Positions 15,319 through 25,145 of a stretch of 64,000 bases of DNA are shown here, piece after piece. This DNA comes from a bacterium (lineage in GTDB: Bacteria > Sumerlaeota > Sumerlaeia > SLMS01 > JAHLLQ01), in assembly GCA_020444065.1 (NCBI GenBank), contig JAHLLQ010000011.1:1-64000 (forward strand), read 5' to 3'. Numbering within the stretch: the stretch's first letter is position 1; each line of letters opens with the position of its first letter. A model generated the notes under the pieces. It was not told where the DNA came from. It saw nothing but the letters and a program-made list of their open reading frames with translations, and searched no databases. Position numbers and translations under genes: made by a program.

Positions 15319-17424
15319 ATGAACTCATCGCCCATCATCCCTTTCTTCATCCTTTGCGCCTCAGTTCTCGCGGCACCGGCTGCTTCATTCGCGAAGGAAG
15401 ATGCCACCGATCCCATCGAGCAGGCGCTGGAAGCACTCGATCTGGATCGGCACGATGTCACGCCGGATCCTTATCGGGTTCTGCTTCGTTCGCGCGATTC
15501 CCAGAATCTGACCTACTACCAGAGCCTCCTCATGCGTCCCTTCGAGGCTTCCTACTCGATCGGCATGGGTGAGGAGTATCTTCTGCGGTGGACGCAATCG
15601 CCGCATCGTCTATTGATGAACGCGGTGGGGAAGTGGGACGCCAACATCAGCCGCGGCTACATCGGCAACCCCTTCGCCACGGTGGATCGCGGACTGGCGG
15701 CCAGTCCGCGCCCCATCGAGACGGCGATGCGGATGATTGAAGGAGAAGATGCGCCGGATGGTCTCCTCGATTCAGCACAGGGATTGGACGATGTACCGAA
15801 GGAGTGGCGAATTGAAATCGCCCGCCTCATGACCGCTGCCGTGTGGGCAAAGCACTGGAATGAACGGGCATATCGGGATCTTGGTGATTTCGATCGATCT
15901 GCCGTACTGCACGATCTGCTCGATTCCCAACCGGTCGATTGGCAAAACGACTTCCGCTTCCTGGTCGATGATCTGGATCGCGCGGCCGTTGCAGGCGGCG
16001 GCCTCGATGTCACGATGCTTGTGGAAGATTTCGTGGACTTCGGGAGATCGCTCGAATCCGATCCCGAACCATTCCTTCTTGAAATTGAGACATCGTTGGG
16101 CAAGGTTCGCATCTCCACCATGCAATCCGATGACGTGATCGAGGGCGGGCCGTATCTGCTTTCAGTTGATTGGTTTGGAGACGATCGCTATGGAGGTGCC
16201 TTCACCGAAGGAGGCCCGGAGAATCCCGCCTCCATCCTCATCGACTGGTCGGGCGACGATCTCTATGAGGGCTCCCAGGATGGCCTCGCCCCCGGATCTG
16301 GCTTCTTTGGCACCGGCTATGTCCACGATGAATCGGGGGACGACACATACAGCGGCACCACCCTGGCCTCTGCAGGGGCCTACTTTGGCGTGTCGGTCCT
16401 TGTCGACAATGCCGGCGAGGACACTCACACTGGGCAGAATTACTGTCAGGCGGCCTCGGCGGTCGGCGTGGCGCTCTTGCTGGATCGGAGCGGCAACGAC
16501 CAGTACACGGCTCTGACAGCCTCCCAGGCCAGCGGTGGCCCCCTCGGCGTTGCGATGCTTCTTGATCTCTCTGGAAACGATACTTACACCATGGCTTCGG
16601 AACCATTGCTTTACCCTTCTCCACAAAGGCCATCTGTGAATAGTTCCCAGGGACAGGGCTGTGGATTCGGACTGCGGGCGGACCTTTCGGATGGGAAATC
16701 CGTTTCCGGCGGGATCGGCATTCTGCTCGATCGCGAAGGCGACGATCGATACACCGCCGGAGTATTCGCTCAGGGGGTCGGCTTCCTCGGTGGCGCCGGC
16801 ATCTTGCTCGATGATGCAGGGAATGATGTCTATGAAGGCATTTGGTACGTCCAGGCGGCCACGGCCCACCAAGCCTTCGGCTTCCTGATGGATCGCGCAG
16901 GCGATGATATCTACTACTGCGAAGAAATCATCGGCCAGGGGGGGGCTCACGACTTCAGCACCTCCGTGTTCCTCGATCTCACCGGAAATGACTCCTATTC
17001 TGTCAATCGCCTCGGGATCGGCGCATCCAACGAGAATTCACTCGGGATCTTCATCGAAGGCGGGGGAGACGACTCATACGAGGCTCGAAAGCAGAATGAC
17101 GCAGCATTCGGCTCTGCCCGAGTCGATATGTGGGGTGGACCGCGCGAAAGCGCCTTGGGGTTGGGCCTGTTCTTTGATCTCGGGGGCCTGGACGTATATA
17201 AAATGCCTCGCTCACGGAAAATCGGGAACAATTCGACATGGCGTAATGTCGAAACACACAAAGAGCTCGAATTGAAGGCAGAGTTGGGCTACGGAATCGA
17301 CTGCGTGACAAATGAACTCCCGGTCAAAACCGGCGCCATGACCGAGCCCGGCACGCTGGAGACGAAGTATTACGAGGAAGCGATTTCGGCTCGTCGGGAA
17401 TACCGCAGGAAAGCCAGCCAGTGA
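15319..17424 (+). CDS. Secreted 12-repeat protein, D-x-x-G-[ND]-D-x-Y motif
   Basis: 701 aa with a signal peptide (PFFILCASVLAAPAASFA). A helical-looking N-terminal third (30-275) is followed by twelve copies of a unit ending in D-x-x-G-N/D-D-x-Y (DRSGNDQY, DLSGNDTY, DREGDDRY, DDAGNDVY and so on) about 25-45 residues apart, each preceded by a G-hhh-L-L-D strand. This suggests a solenoid with Asp-rich turns that could bind calcium; it resembles but is not the RTX nonapeptide. The last repeats degrade (EGGGDDSY, DLGGLDVY). Probably exported. Function unknown. The start at 15319 is chosen for its binding site (AAAGGAGC) and signal peptide. Confidence 0.75.
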   Translation: MNSSPIIPFFILCASVLAAPAASFAKEDATDPIEQALEALDLDRHDVTPDPYRVLLRSRDSQNLTYYQSLLMRPFEASYSIGMGEEYLLRWTQSPHRLLMNAVGKWDANISRGYIGNPFATVDRGLAASPRPIETAMRMIEGEDAPDGLLDSAQGLDDVPKEWRIEIARLMTAAVWAKHWNERAYRDLGDFDRSAVLHDLLDSQPVDWQNDFRFLVDDLDRAAVAGGGLDVTMLVEDFVDFGRSLESDPEPFLLEIETSLGKVRISTMQSDDVIEGGPYLLSVDWFGDDRYGGAFTEGGPENPASILIDWSGDDLYEGSQDGLAPGSGFFGTGYVHDESGDDTYSGTTLASAGAYFGVSVLVDNAGEDTHTGQNYCQAASAVGVALLLDRSGNDQYTALTASQASGGPLGVAMLLDLSGNDTYTMASEPLLYPSPQRPSVNSSQGQGCGFGLRADLSDGKSVSGGIGILLDREGDDRYTAGVFAQGVGFLGGAGILLDDAGNDVYEGIWYVQAATAHQAFGFLMDRAGDDIYYCEEIIGQGGAHDFSTSVFLDLTGNDSYSVNRLGIGASNENSLGIFIEGGGDDSYEARKQNDAAFGSARVDMWGGPRESALGLGLFFDLGGLDVYKMPRSRKIGNNSTWRNVETHKELELKAELGYGIDCVTNELPVKTGAMTEPGTLETKYYEEAISARREYRRKASQ

Positions 17425-17531
17425 CACGGGTGCACAACGAACTTCACAGGCCCGCCGCATCTGCTTTTTCCTTGCCGACAACCCCGCTCGTGGACTGAAA
17501 TCAGACCGAATTTCAAGGGAGCCCGAAAAAG

Positions 17532-18860
17532 ATGCCAAAACGTTGGACTGCAAGCACCTGCGCCGCTTTGCTGACCGTTCTTGCCTTCACCGGCTCGTCC
17601 TGGGCCCAGGGTGATGATCCATTCGGCCAGGACCCGGCCTTTAATCAGCCCCCCACAGGCGATGATCCCTTCGGAGCTCCCGCGGGCGATGACCCGTTCG
17701 GCGGTTCGACCGGCGGCTCATTCGACCCGTTTGCCAGCGGCGGAGGCGGAGCCGATCCCTTCAGTGCCGCACCGGGTGGCGCACAGGGTGCGGATCCCTT
17801 CGTTGGCGGTGGAGCCGCGGACCCATTCGGTGGGGGAGGGGACGAGTTGTTTGGTGGAAGTGACCCCTTCGGTGGCGGTGAGCCCTTCGGCGGAGGCACG
17901 GGCGACGCACAGAATCCCTTCGGCGCCGCCGAGTCCGGCGAGATGGATGAGCAGAATCCGTTCGCCGATGCGGCGTCGCTCGATGAACAAACAGTGACTG
18001 AGGGTGCCGGCGGAATCAGCCAACTCTATGAGTTCCGTTATCGCACGGTGACTCGCTGGGATGGCAGCTCCGGCGTCGTGCGCCAGCGCATGACGGCAGA
18101 AGAAGCCGCCGCAATCGACCAGCAAGCGATTGACGCGATTCGCGAGATGGCAGACGGCGGAATGATCCGAGGATTCGAGCCCGGAAGCGATGCAAACTCA
18201 TACGCACAGTGGGCCTATTACTACGCGCAACTCAATCTGTGGAGCCAATACGTCGACGACGTCGTTCTCGCCGGAGGAGACACCGGTGACTCCGCGATCG
18301 AGCAGGTAAAATGGCCGGGCGCCCCACAGGAAGAACTCGGTCCCGACGGACAGCCTCTCGATCGTCAAGCCATGTACGACGAGAACATGGTCAATTATGC
18401 CAGCCAGACCAGCATGGACGATCAGGTCTCGGATATTTTCGTTTCGCCGTCGACAAATGAAGGGGGCGGCCCGCCGACCTTCCCGCCGTCGACGATCGAG
18501 AACCAGGTTATCCAAGTATACAACGATCAGCTTCAGAAGCTGCGCGACATGGAGAAGGACCAGAAGGACTTCATGGAGAAGTTCGATCGTCGACTTCTCG
18601 ACCGCAAGAATCAGCGGATCGCTTACGAGTATTGGAAAGACAATCAGGAGATGTTGCTGGAAGAATTCGTCCAGGACTGGAATCGTCGCTACGAAGGCCA
18701 GGTGGCTGTGATCGGCGGCGTTCGTTATGAGCTCTATCGCCCCGGCGAAGTGCCCGAGCGCGTGCGTCGCGACAGCAATGTCGTCGTGACCGATTACCGC
18801 CTGACGCCCTACGACATCCTGACTGACGAAGGAGAGTTGCGCGAAGCCGCACGCAACTGA
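17532..18860 (+). CDS. Secreted DPFG-repeat protein
   Basis: 442 aa with signal peptide (AALLTVLAFTGSSWA). Residues 25-150 are low-complexity Gly/Asp/Pro/Phe sequence with about ten copies of DPFG or close variants (DPFGG, NPFGA, DPFAS). The C-terminal half is ordered and charged, with a coiled-coil-like stretch (LQKLRDMEKDQKDFMEKFDRR). The disordered part could be a linker or a self-associating segment. Downstream of the repeat protein, same strand, about 107 bp away. No family recognised; the C-terminal half may be a scaffold. Confidence 0.65.
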   Translation: MPKRWTASTCAALLTVLAFTGSSWAQGDDPFGQDPAFNQPPTGDDPFGAPAGDDPFGGSTGGSFDPFASGGGGADPFSAAPGGAQGADPFVGGGAADPFGGGGDELFGGSDPFGGGEPFGGGTGDAQNPFGAAESGEMDEQNPFADAASLDEQTVTEGAGGISQLYEFRYRTVTRWDGSSGVVRQRMTAEEAAAIDQQAIDAIREMADGGMIRGFEPGSDANSYAQWAYYYAQLNLWSQYVDDVVLAGGDTGDSAIEQVKWPGAPQEELGPDGQPLDRQAMYDENMVNYASQTSMDDQVSDIFVSPSTNEGGGPPTFPPSTIENQVIQVYNDQLQKLRDMEKDQKDFMEKFDRRLLDRKNQRIAYEYWKDNQEMLLEEFVQDWNRRYEGQVAVIGGVRYELYRPGEVPERVRRDSNVVVTDYRLTPYDILTDEGELREAARN

Positions 18861-18894
18861 GTCGCCGGCCTTCAATCTGCTCAGAGTTTTTATG

Positions 18895-18921
18895 CATCCC
18901 GGGCCGTCATGGTCCGGGATG
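18895..18921 (+). terminator. Hairpin terminator after the DPFG protein
   Basis: CATCCCGGGCC (18895-18905) pairs with GGTCCGGGATG (18911-18921), 11 bp with one G-T, 5-nt loop. Followed by TCCGTTTC, a weak T tract. It sits 35 bp after the stop at 18860. Confidence 0.55.
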
Positions 18922-19011
18922 TCCGTTTCACGAATTACCGCCACCCGATCCCTGCCCGTCCGACAGGCCGGAGTCAGATCGCTTGATCGCCCAAGAGAAA
19001 GCCCACCGTCT

Positions 19012-20475
19012 ATGAAGAAGAAATCCCGCCAGAAACGCAGCGCGAGAAGCAGTTGGCAGATGCACGAAATGTCAGAACGTGCTCGTATCCAGCAAGCAGC
19101 CCCATCGCGCATGCCTGTGCCATTGCGTGAATTGCCTCGTGTCGAGAAGGGGAGCGTCAGCGTTGGTGAGATGGGACGCTGGGCCCTCCGCTACGTGGAG
19201 GAGAATCCCGGAATCCCGGATAAGGCGGATTATGAGGAGGTTGCGAATCGGTTCATCCGTCTGCAGGAAGCGACCGATGCCGTCCGGGACGGCAATCGCG
19301 ATACGGCTCGCTCAATTCTAGAAGAGATTGTTGCCTCGAAGCCGGAAGACCTGCGCTCGAAAATGAACCTCTCAACAGTTTATATCGACGACGGAGAGCA
19401 CGAAAAGGCGCTGTCTTTGTTGGATGAAATCGGCGATGCAATGAAACGCGAAGCACGCTATTATGCACTGCGCGCCCTCGCTTTGAAGGGGCTCGGAAAG
19501 CGCGAGGAGATGATCAAGTTCTTGTGGGAAGCTCAAGAGCTGTTCCCCCAGGACACTGCCATCATGGAGCAGCTCCAGAAGGCGGGCGAAATCATCCCGA
19601 TGGGTTCAGACCCGAACAACGCCCATTCGATTCAGTTCATGAAGCGCGAACACTATGAAAACGCGGTTTATGATCGGATCCAGAAGTTGGTGGCAGAGAA
19701 GAAGTGGAATGAGCTCGATGATTATGTCGTGTTCCAGCGATCCGATCAGAAGCCCAAACTCGCACTTGCTGCGGCTGAAGCCTACCGAAAGGCGCGCCCG
19801 AATGATTCGCGCTCCCTCTATCTCCTTGGACTATGCGAGTTGGATGTACACAACTGGGCAAAGGCAGAGAAGCTCTTGGGCCAGTATCTTGAGGAGAAGC
19901 CCGACGATCCGAAGGCAATCGTCGGCCGTGCCCTTGCCATCCGTCGACAGGAACGCAAAGAAGAGGCGATGGATATATTGCAGCATGCCATCAAAGCAGA
20001 CCCGAATAACTTGTCCGCGGTCGAACTCGCCACGCTCGGGCACGAGAAGCCGGAAGAACGGCTGGAGTTTGTCCAGAGACTTGAGAAGGAGTATCCCGAT
20101 GCCTGGGCTCCGCAGAAAGCTCTCGGCGATTTGATGTACGGCCAGGGGGCTTTCGAGACGGCTCGTGTTCACTTCGAGAGAGCCGTTGCCCAGGGCGGCT
20201 CCGATGAATGTTGGGTGATGTTGCTGAATGTGCTTGGCCGACTGGGTCAGGTCGCCGAGGCTGTGCAGCGGATCCAAACGATCACGCGACTTCACGAACG
20301 CAGCAGCCACGTGCGATGGAACGCAGCGAATCTGCTGCTTCAGGCTGGGCGCGTTCGAGCTGCAACCGATCTGTTCAATGGGCTTCTGAACGATCCCAAG
20401 CAACCTTGGGAAACCCGCCACGCAGCGCGCACGATCCTGCGGAATCTAACCGATGCCGTGAACAAGAACAAGTAA
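19012..20475 (+). CDS. Tetratricopeptide-repeat protein
   Basis: 487 aa. N-terminal basic stretch (KKKSRQKRSAR), then helical repeats from about residue 100 to the end (EEIVASKPEDLRSKMNL, LEEKPDDPKAIVGRALAIRR, LQHAIKADPNNLSAVELAT) that fit TPR/TPR-like pairs. No signal peptide, so probably cytoplasmic or membrane-associated. TPRs bind partner proteins; no catalytic domain seen. The start at 19012 is preferred over a longer frame from 18892 that runs through the terminator hairpin. Confidence 0.75.
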   Translation: MKKKSRQKRSARSSWQMHEMSERARIQQAAPSRMPVPLRELPRVEKGSVSVGEMGRWALRYVEENPGIPDKADYEEVANRFIRLQEATDAVRDGNRDTARSILEEIVASKPEDLRSKMNLSTVYIDDGEHEKALSLLDEIGDAMKREARYYALRALALKGLGKREEMIKFLWEAQELFPQDTAIMEQLQKAGEIIPMGSDPNNAHSIQFMKREHYENAVYDRIQKLVAEKKWNELDDYVVFQRSDQKPKLALAAAEAYRKARPNDSRSLYLLGLCELDVHNWAKAEKLLGQYLEEKPDDPKAIVGRALAIRRQERKEEAMDILQHAIKADPNNLSAVELATLGHEKPEERLEFVQRLEKEYPDAWAPQKALGDLMYGQGAFETARVHFERAVAQGGSDECWVMLLNVLGRLGQVAEAVQRIQTITRLHERSSHVRWNAANLLLQAGRVRAATDLFNGLLNDPKQPWETRHAARTILRNLTDAVNKNK

Positions 20476-20511
20476 TCCGCCCGCGTGACGCAGGGGAGCG
20501 AAGGAAGAGAA

Positions 20512-21672
20512 ATGGCAGAGTCGTTCTACTTCGACCACAATGCTACCACGCCTCTGGACGAAAGAGTCCTGGAAGCGATGCTCCCCCAACTTCGAGAGAC
20601 CTGGGGCAATCCGTCCTCTGTTCATTCATTCGGCGCGACTGCGCGCTATGAAATCGAGAAGGCCCGCCGCAGTATATCGAGGACGCTTGGCGCCGCCGAG
20701 CCGAGCGAGATCGTCTTCACCGGCGGCGGGACCGAGGCGGACAACATCGCGATCCGCGGAGCCGCTCTGTTCGCGCGAGAATCCCGCGGCGCAAATCATC
20801 TGATCACGAGCGCAGTCGAGCACAAGGCAGTGCTCGATACCTGCCACGATCTGCACGTCAGGGATGGCTTCGACCTGACGATCCTACACGTTGATGAGTG
20901 GGGGAGGGCTCGACCCGCCGATCTCCTCGATGCTCTGAAACCCAGCACGGCTGTTGTTTCAATCATGATGGCCAACAACGAAGTCGGGACCATCAATCCG
21001 ATCCGCGAACTGGCCGCGATGACCCATGAGCACACCAATGCCATCTTCCACACCGACGGGGTCCAGGCCGTTGGCCGGTGTGCATTGGACTTACAGTCGC
21101 TTGGAGTAGATGCATTCTCGACAACGGCGCACAAACTCTATGGTCCCAAAGGTGTAGGGGCTCTCTATGTGCGCAAGGGAACGCCCCTAGCCGCAGTTCT
21201 GACAGGCGGCGGCCAGGAGGGCGGCCTGCGCCCGGGGACCGAGAATGTCGCCTCCATCGCAGGATTCGCCAAGGCCATCGACCTGGCTGCCGAGGAGTTT
21301 GAGCGCGAGGATTCCCGTCTTCGTGCCTTGCGCGAGAAGCTGTGGCTGCAGATCTCCAGCATAATCCCGTTGGCCATCCGTAACAGCCCGACGGATCGAT
21401 GCTTGGCCGGCACACTCAATGTCTCATTCTCTGGCACCGACGCCCAGCGCCTGGTCATGGAGATGGATCGTCGGGGGTACGCCATCAGTACCGGGTCCGC
21501 CTGCAACAGCACCGGCAAATCGGCCAGCCATGTCCTCCAGGCGCTCTGCACCGACTTCGAGCGCGTCTCCAGCGCCATCCGGATCAGTCTCGGTAGAACG
21601 AACACTGCCGATCAGCTTCCCGAGTTTGTGGATGCGCTCCGACAAGCGATTGCCGCGCTGACTTCTCACTGA
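20512..21672 (+). CDS. Cysteine desulfurase (NifS/IscS family)
   Basis: 386 aa PLP enzyme that moves sulfur from cysteine to scaffolds for Fe-S clusters, tRNA thiolation or cofactors. FDHNATTPLD near the start, the PLP lysine in TAHKLYGPKG, a conserved GGGQEGGLRPGTEN loop and the active Cys in STGSACNSTGKS are all present. Starts at 20512 with GGAAGAG upstream. Neighbours are a TPR protein and a Xer recombinase; no IscU/SufU partner is in the window, so IscS versus NifS cannot be chosen. Confidence 0.93.
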   Translation: MAESFYFDHNATTPLDERVLEAMLPQLRETWGNPSSVHSFGATARYEIEKARRSISRTLGAAEPSEIVFTGGGTEADNIAIRGAALFARESRGANHLITSAVEHKAVLDTCHDLHVRDGFDLTILHVDEWGRARPADLLDALKPSTAVVSIMMANNEVGTINPIRELAAMTHEHTNAIFHTDGVQAVGRCALDLQSLGVDAFSTTAHKLYGPKGVGALYVRKGTPLAAVLTGGGQEGGLRPGTENVASIAGFAKAIDLAAEEFEREDSRLRALREKLWLQISSIIPLAIRNSPTDRCLAGTLNVSFSGTDAQRLVMEMDRRGYAISTGSACNSTGKSASHVLQALCTDFERVSSAIRISLGRTNTADQLPEFVDALRQAIAALTSH

Positions 21673-21763
21673 CTCACCAACCAACCAGAGCCTGACTCAG
21701 CTATAAGCCCTCTGTTGGCAGTTTCTTATGGTACTTGCCGGCTCCTCTTATTATTTCGTTAAA

Positions 21764-21792
21764 TTGACATTATTTACTCTAGGGCCAGATCA
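21764..21792 (+). promoter_or_regulatory. Possible sigma-70-type promoter of xerD-like gene
   Basis: TTGACA at 21764-21769 lies in an AT-rich stretch; a weak AGATCA follows 17 bp later. It is in the 172-bp gap before the recombinase start at 21845. The -35 match is perfect, the -10 is poor. Confidence 0.25.
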
Positions 21793-21844
21793 AGCACCTC
21801 CTCTCTTCTTGACGGTCTTTCGGCCTTCCAGGCACCAACTTCTC

Positions 21845-22735
21845 ATGAAGCTGTCAGAGGCCATCGATGAGTTCCTCCGTTTCCTGCGCGTCGAGCGCGG
21901 GTTGGCGGAGAATACGCTCAAGGCTTACGAGTCCGACCTCCGCCGACTGCAGTCTCACCTGCATCGCGACGATCGGCCGGAACTAAAATTGCACCAGATT
22001 ACTCCGCTTCATCTCAAGGATCACCTCGCAACGCTCCGCGACGATGAGCGTTTCAAGCCGCGGAGTATCTCTCGCGTCATGAGTACAATGCGGGTCTTCT
22101 TCGATCACCTCGTACGCGAGGAGTTCATGCCGAAGAGCCCGGCCTTGTCCCTCCACAATCCGAAGCTCCCCAAGAAACTACCGCTGTACCTAGTCGATGA
22201 GGAGATCGCTCGCCTGCTGCTGGCGCCGGATCGCAACAATCCCGAGGGATACCGCGACTACGCGATCCTTGTGACCTTCCTGTTCACCGGAATGCGCCTG
22301 TCGGAACTGGTTGGGCTGAACGTCGGAGACGTGGACTTCTCGTCAAACAGCATTCTGATCCACGGAAAGGGCTCCAAAGAGCGCCTGGTTCCCATGCACA
22401 GCCTGGTTTCGAGGACTCTGCGGGCCTATCTGGATGAGGTTCGCTCCCCCATCGACTCAGACCCGCAGGCGTTGTTTTACAGCCGAACAAAAACTCGGAT
22501 CACCTCCCGGGGCGTCGGATATGCCGTGGAACGAGCCGTCAAGGCGGCCGGCGTCAATCACCGCATTACGCCCCACAAGCTGCGCCATACTTTCGCAACG
22601 CAGTTGCTCCACAGAGGCGCCAGTCTGCTAGAAATCAAGGAACTCCTGGGGCACTCGCAGATTGCGACCACCAGTATCTACACGCACACCCACGTGGATC
22701 GCCTCCGTAAAGCGGTAGAGAAAATCGACAGTTGA
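21845..22735 (+). CDS. Tyrosine recombinase, XerC/XerD type
   Basis: 296 aa, the usual Xer length. N-terminal SAM-like domain (LRVERGLAENTLKAYESDLRRL) and catalytic domain with R (TGMRLSELVGL), HxLRHTFAT, GHSQIATT and Tyr in SIYTHTHVDRL. In cells it resolves chromosome dimers at dif near termination. Unlike the element integrase it sits among chromosomal genes with no att-like tRNA nearby. Start 21845 fits the family; a longer upstream extension lacks homology. Confidence 0.88.
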   Translation: MKLSEAIDEFLRFLRVERGLAENTLKAYESDLRRLQSHLHRDDRPELKLHQITPLHLKDHLATLRDDERFKPRSISRVMSTMRVFFDHLVREEFMPKSPALSLHNPKLPKKLPLYLVDEEIARLLLAPDRNNPEGYRDYAILVTFLFTGMRLSELVGLNVGDVDFSSNSILIHGKGSKERLVPMHSLVSRTLRAYLDEVRSPIDSDPQALFYSRTKTRITSRGVGYAVERAVKAAGVNHRITPHKLRHTFATQLLHRGASLLEIKELLGHSQIATTSIYTHTHVDRLRKAVEKIDS

Positions 22736-22821
22736 AAAATAATGCCACTCTTTTCCGTGGCGATTGGCACGTAATGCGTTACCCTTGAGGAAAAGGGACT
22801 CCACTTCAGGGGTTGTGGATT

Positions 22822-23259
22822 ATGAAATTCTTTCTCAGAGTGTTCGGCCTGCTGATCCTGCTCATCGCCGCTTATGTAGCGATCTTCAATCTCTGGCCCA
22901 GCAAAGATGCTCGTAACCGGATGGCACTCGACAAACTGACGGACGTCCATCACACGACGCCTCAGGAGCGATCCGCCCACCCAGTTCAGAATCAAGCTCC
23001 GAAGATCAATCTGAAGGAGCAGGTCGCTGCCGCAGCCAAAGACGCCCGCGTCGAGGTCCTTTCTTTCCAGGACACCGGCGGGCAAGCCTACGTGACGATC
23101 CAATGGAAGTCCGGGAACTTCGCGCAAGGTGGCGATTTCCTGGACTACCTGATCAACCATGGAGTGATTCGTGATTTTGAAGAGGGCGAATCGACGACCT
23201 ACACCAATAACTCCGGCCAATACGTGCACACAATGAAGCTAACGCTGATCCCCTACTGA
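22822..23259 (+). CDS. Small single-pass membrane-anchored protein
   Basis: 145 aa. N-terminal transmembrane helix (FLRVFGLLILLIAAYVAIF), then a basic/polar stretch and a compact C-terminal domain (VEVLSFQDTGGQAYVTIQWKSGNF). Not recognised. ATG at 22822 (a GTG at 22813 is possible). Its 3' end overlaps the opposing gene by 7 bp (convergent). Confidence 0.6.
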   Translation: MKFFLRVFGLLILLIAAYVAIFNLWPSKDARNRMALDKLTDVHHTTPQERSAHPVQNQAPKINLKEQVAAAAKDARVEVLSFQDTGGQAYVTIQWKSGNFAQGGDFLDYLINHGVIRDFEEGESTTYTNNSGQYVHTMKLTLIPY

Positions 23260-25145
23260 GGTTCAGGTGTCGGAGTCGCGGTACTCTTCATCAAGACCGA
23301 CACGGCCTGCTGTCCTGGCAACTTAAGCGGTGCTTCTCCGAACATCCGTCCGCCCTGGACGGAGATTTGAATACGATCTGCTTTCAACCCTTCGACAAGA
23401 ATCTCCGCTGAATTGTCCTTCAGTTCGGCGATTCCGATTCGCGAAGGCTTCTTCCCATCCATCATCGTGTACGTCACCCGACGTGGGAGCCTCATGCTTT
23501 CGTCCTCAACGGCGACACGCAAAAGGAGGGACGGAGCACTATGCACTTCGATCGTCAGTTCCTGCTCACTATCGCGATAGTCGGCGATTTCATCGACGCG
23601 CAGTTCTCCAACGAGACCGGCGTCCTTCTTCTCTGCGCGCAGCAACACTCCCCCGCTGCCGGATACCTGAAACGAGAACCACCCGACGGCATTCGTCTTC
23701 AATGAACCGCCGGCTCGGGGCAGGGCGTCGCTTCCCGGCAAAGGCTCGATTCGCACGGTTGCCCCCTCGACCGGATCGCGGCTTTCGGCATTCACGACAT
23801 AGCCCTCGACGGCAGGCAATGGCTCCAGTTGCACGACCAGATCGGTCTGGTCGGGATAACCGATCTCCACGGTGTTCGTCCTGTAATTCAGATGCCCGAC
23901 CTCAAGAACGATCGGCTGGAATGGCACGTTTTCAAAGATGAAGACGCCATCGTAGTCCGTCACCATACTGCCACCGCGCACCAGCGGACCGCCGCCTTCG
24001 GGCTTGGCCTGCCACGTCACACGTGCCCTTCTGATGGGTTCTCCTTCGGAGTTCTCGATCAACCCGAGCAGCGCGCTGGCGCGAGTCAGAATGAAGTTCT
24101 CTTCTGCGGGAATCTCGAGCAAGGCATCCCGATCGATCACGCGATCGGCGGGCCCAGCCCAGCCTTCCGGAAACTCACCCGATACCTTGGCGAGATAAGC
24201 AATTGGCGGAATGGAATCGGCCGAGTACGAGCCGTTCTCCCCCACCTGACTGGATTGCGTCGCGGCCTCGAAGAGGATCGTCGGCTGAAGCACAACGCGG
24301 ATGCTCGGACTGAGGGCAGGTACCGTCTTGCCACCTTCTTCAATCTCCAGCGCATTGCCCGAGATTTGAACGCGTTCCATCGGTATTGGTTCCCCGTCGG
24401 AATTCAACACGCTGCCAATGAGTTGACCGGGGGGATCGAGAATGACATCGATGCTCGTATCCACAGCAGGATTGAAAAGCTCGAAGACCTCGCTCTGGCC
24501 TGCACCGTTGTCCGCACCGATCGCCGCCGCGATGTATTCGCCTGGTGGCTGGTCGAGCGGGATACTGACAATGCCTGACTCATCCGCAGGGAGGTGGCGC
24601 CTCTCCCCACTTCCCATTCCTGCAAACAGGTCAATCCCACCCGTCGTATCCGCCGGCAAGATCTGTTCATCGTCTTGCACGAATGACTTCGCAGGAAGAA
24701 CCCAAACGCGCGCCCCGGGGGCCGGCTCGCCTGAGGACGAGAACACGTGGATCGTCAGCGCCGGCGGCTCTTCAGTCGCCTCGGCTGGAGACTCATCCGT
24801 ACCGGTGCCGCTCATCTCACCCGACTCGGGAAGTGGGGTTGCATCACCGGCGAGTTGGGAGTCCTCGGATACCGGCGTTGGACTCGTTTCGGGGATGTCA
24901 TTGGAACTGGTTGCACTGCCAGGTCGTTGCACTTGCTGTGGCGTAGCCTCGGGCGTCGCCAGGACACGCGGCTCTTCCGGACGATTCAGAAGAAGCTCGA
25001 GTGTCACCAAGACAACAATCACCGTCGCCAGAACTCCAGCGACGACTCCGAGTCCGATTCGATTTCCTTGTGGCATCTGTTCTGGCTCACCCTGGGCTTG
25101 ATGGAGCGCCTTTCCCGCGCTCACAGAATCCCTAGCCCAGGTCAT
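23253..25145 (-). CDS. Membrane-anchored protein with carboxypeptidase-regulatory-like repeats
   Basis: 630 aa. A helix near residues 30-55 (GVVAGVLATVIVVLVTLELLL), a Ser/Pro/Thr-rich stalk, then several beta-sandwich units of the CarboxypepD_reg type (GLIENSEGEPIRRARVTWQ, GYVVNAESRDPVEGATVRIEP, each followed by a TD-x-DG-x-F strand) to the C terminus. Expected outside the cytoplasmic membrane. The start ATG overlaps the kbl stop (ATGA), so it is probably translated with tdh-kbl. Why a scaffold-like protein is coupled to threonine catabolism is unclear. Confidence 0.7.
   Translation of the reverse strand: MTWARDSVSAGKALHQAQGEPEQMPQGNRIGLGVVAGVLATVIVVLVTLELLLNRPEEPRVLATPEATPQQVQRPGSATSSNDIPETSPTPVSEDSQLAGDATPLPESGEMSGTGTDESPAEATEEPPALTIHVFSSSGEPAPGARVWVLPAKSFVQDDEQILPADTTGGIDLFAGMGSGERRHLPADESGIVSIPLDQPPGEYIAAAIGADNGAGQSEVFELFNPAVDTSIDVILDPPGQLIGSVLNSDGEPIPMERVQISGNALEIEEGGKTVPALSPSIRVVLQPTILFEAATQSSQVGENGSYSADSIPPIAYLAKVSGEFPEGWAGPADRVIDRDALLEIPAEENFILTRASALLGLIENSEGEPIRRARVTWQAKPEGGGPLVRGGSMVTDYDGVFIFENVPFQPIVLEVGHLNYRTNTVEIGYPDQTDLVVQLEPLPAVEGYVVNAESRDPVEGATVRIEPLPGSDALPRAGGSLKTNAVGWFSFQVSGSGGVLLRAEKKDAGLVGELRVDEIADYRDSEQELTIEVHSAPSLLLRVAVEDESMRLPRRVTYTMMDGKKPSRIGIAELKDNSAEILVEGLKADRIQISVQGGRMFGEAPLKLPGQQAVSVLMKSTATPTPEPQ

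Noticed and set aside
21845-22735. Xer-like gene as a second mobile element
   Set aside because: It has chromosomal neighbours, usual Xer length and no flanking tRNA or repeats, so a chromosome-dimer recombinase is simpler.
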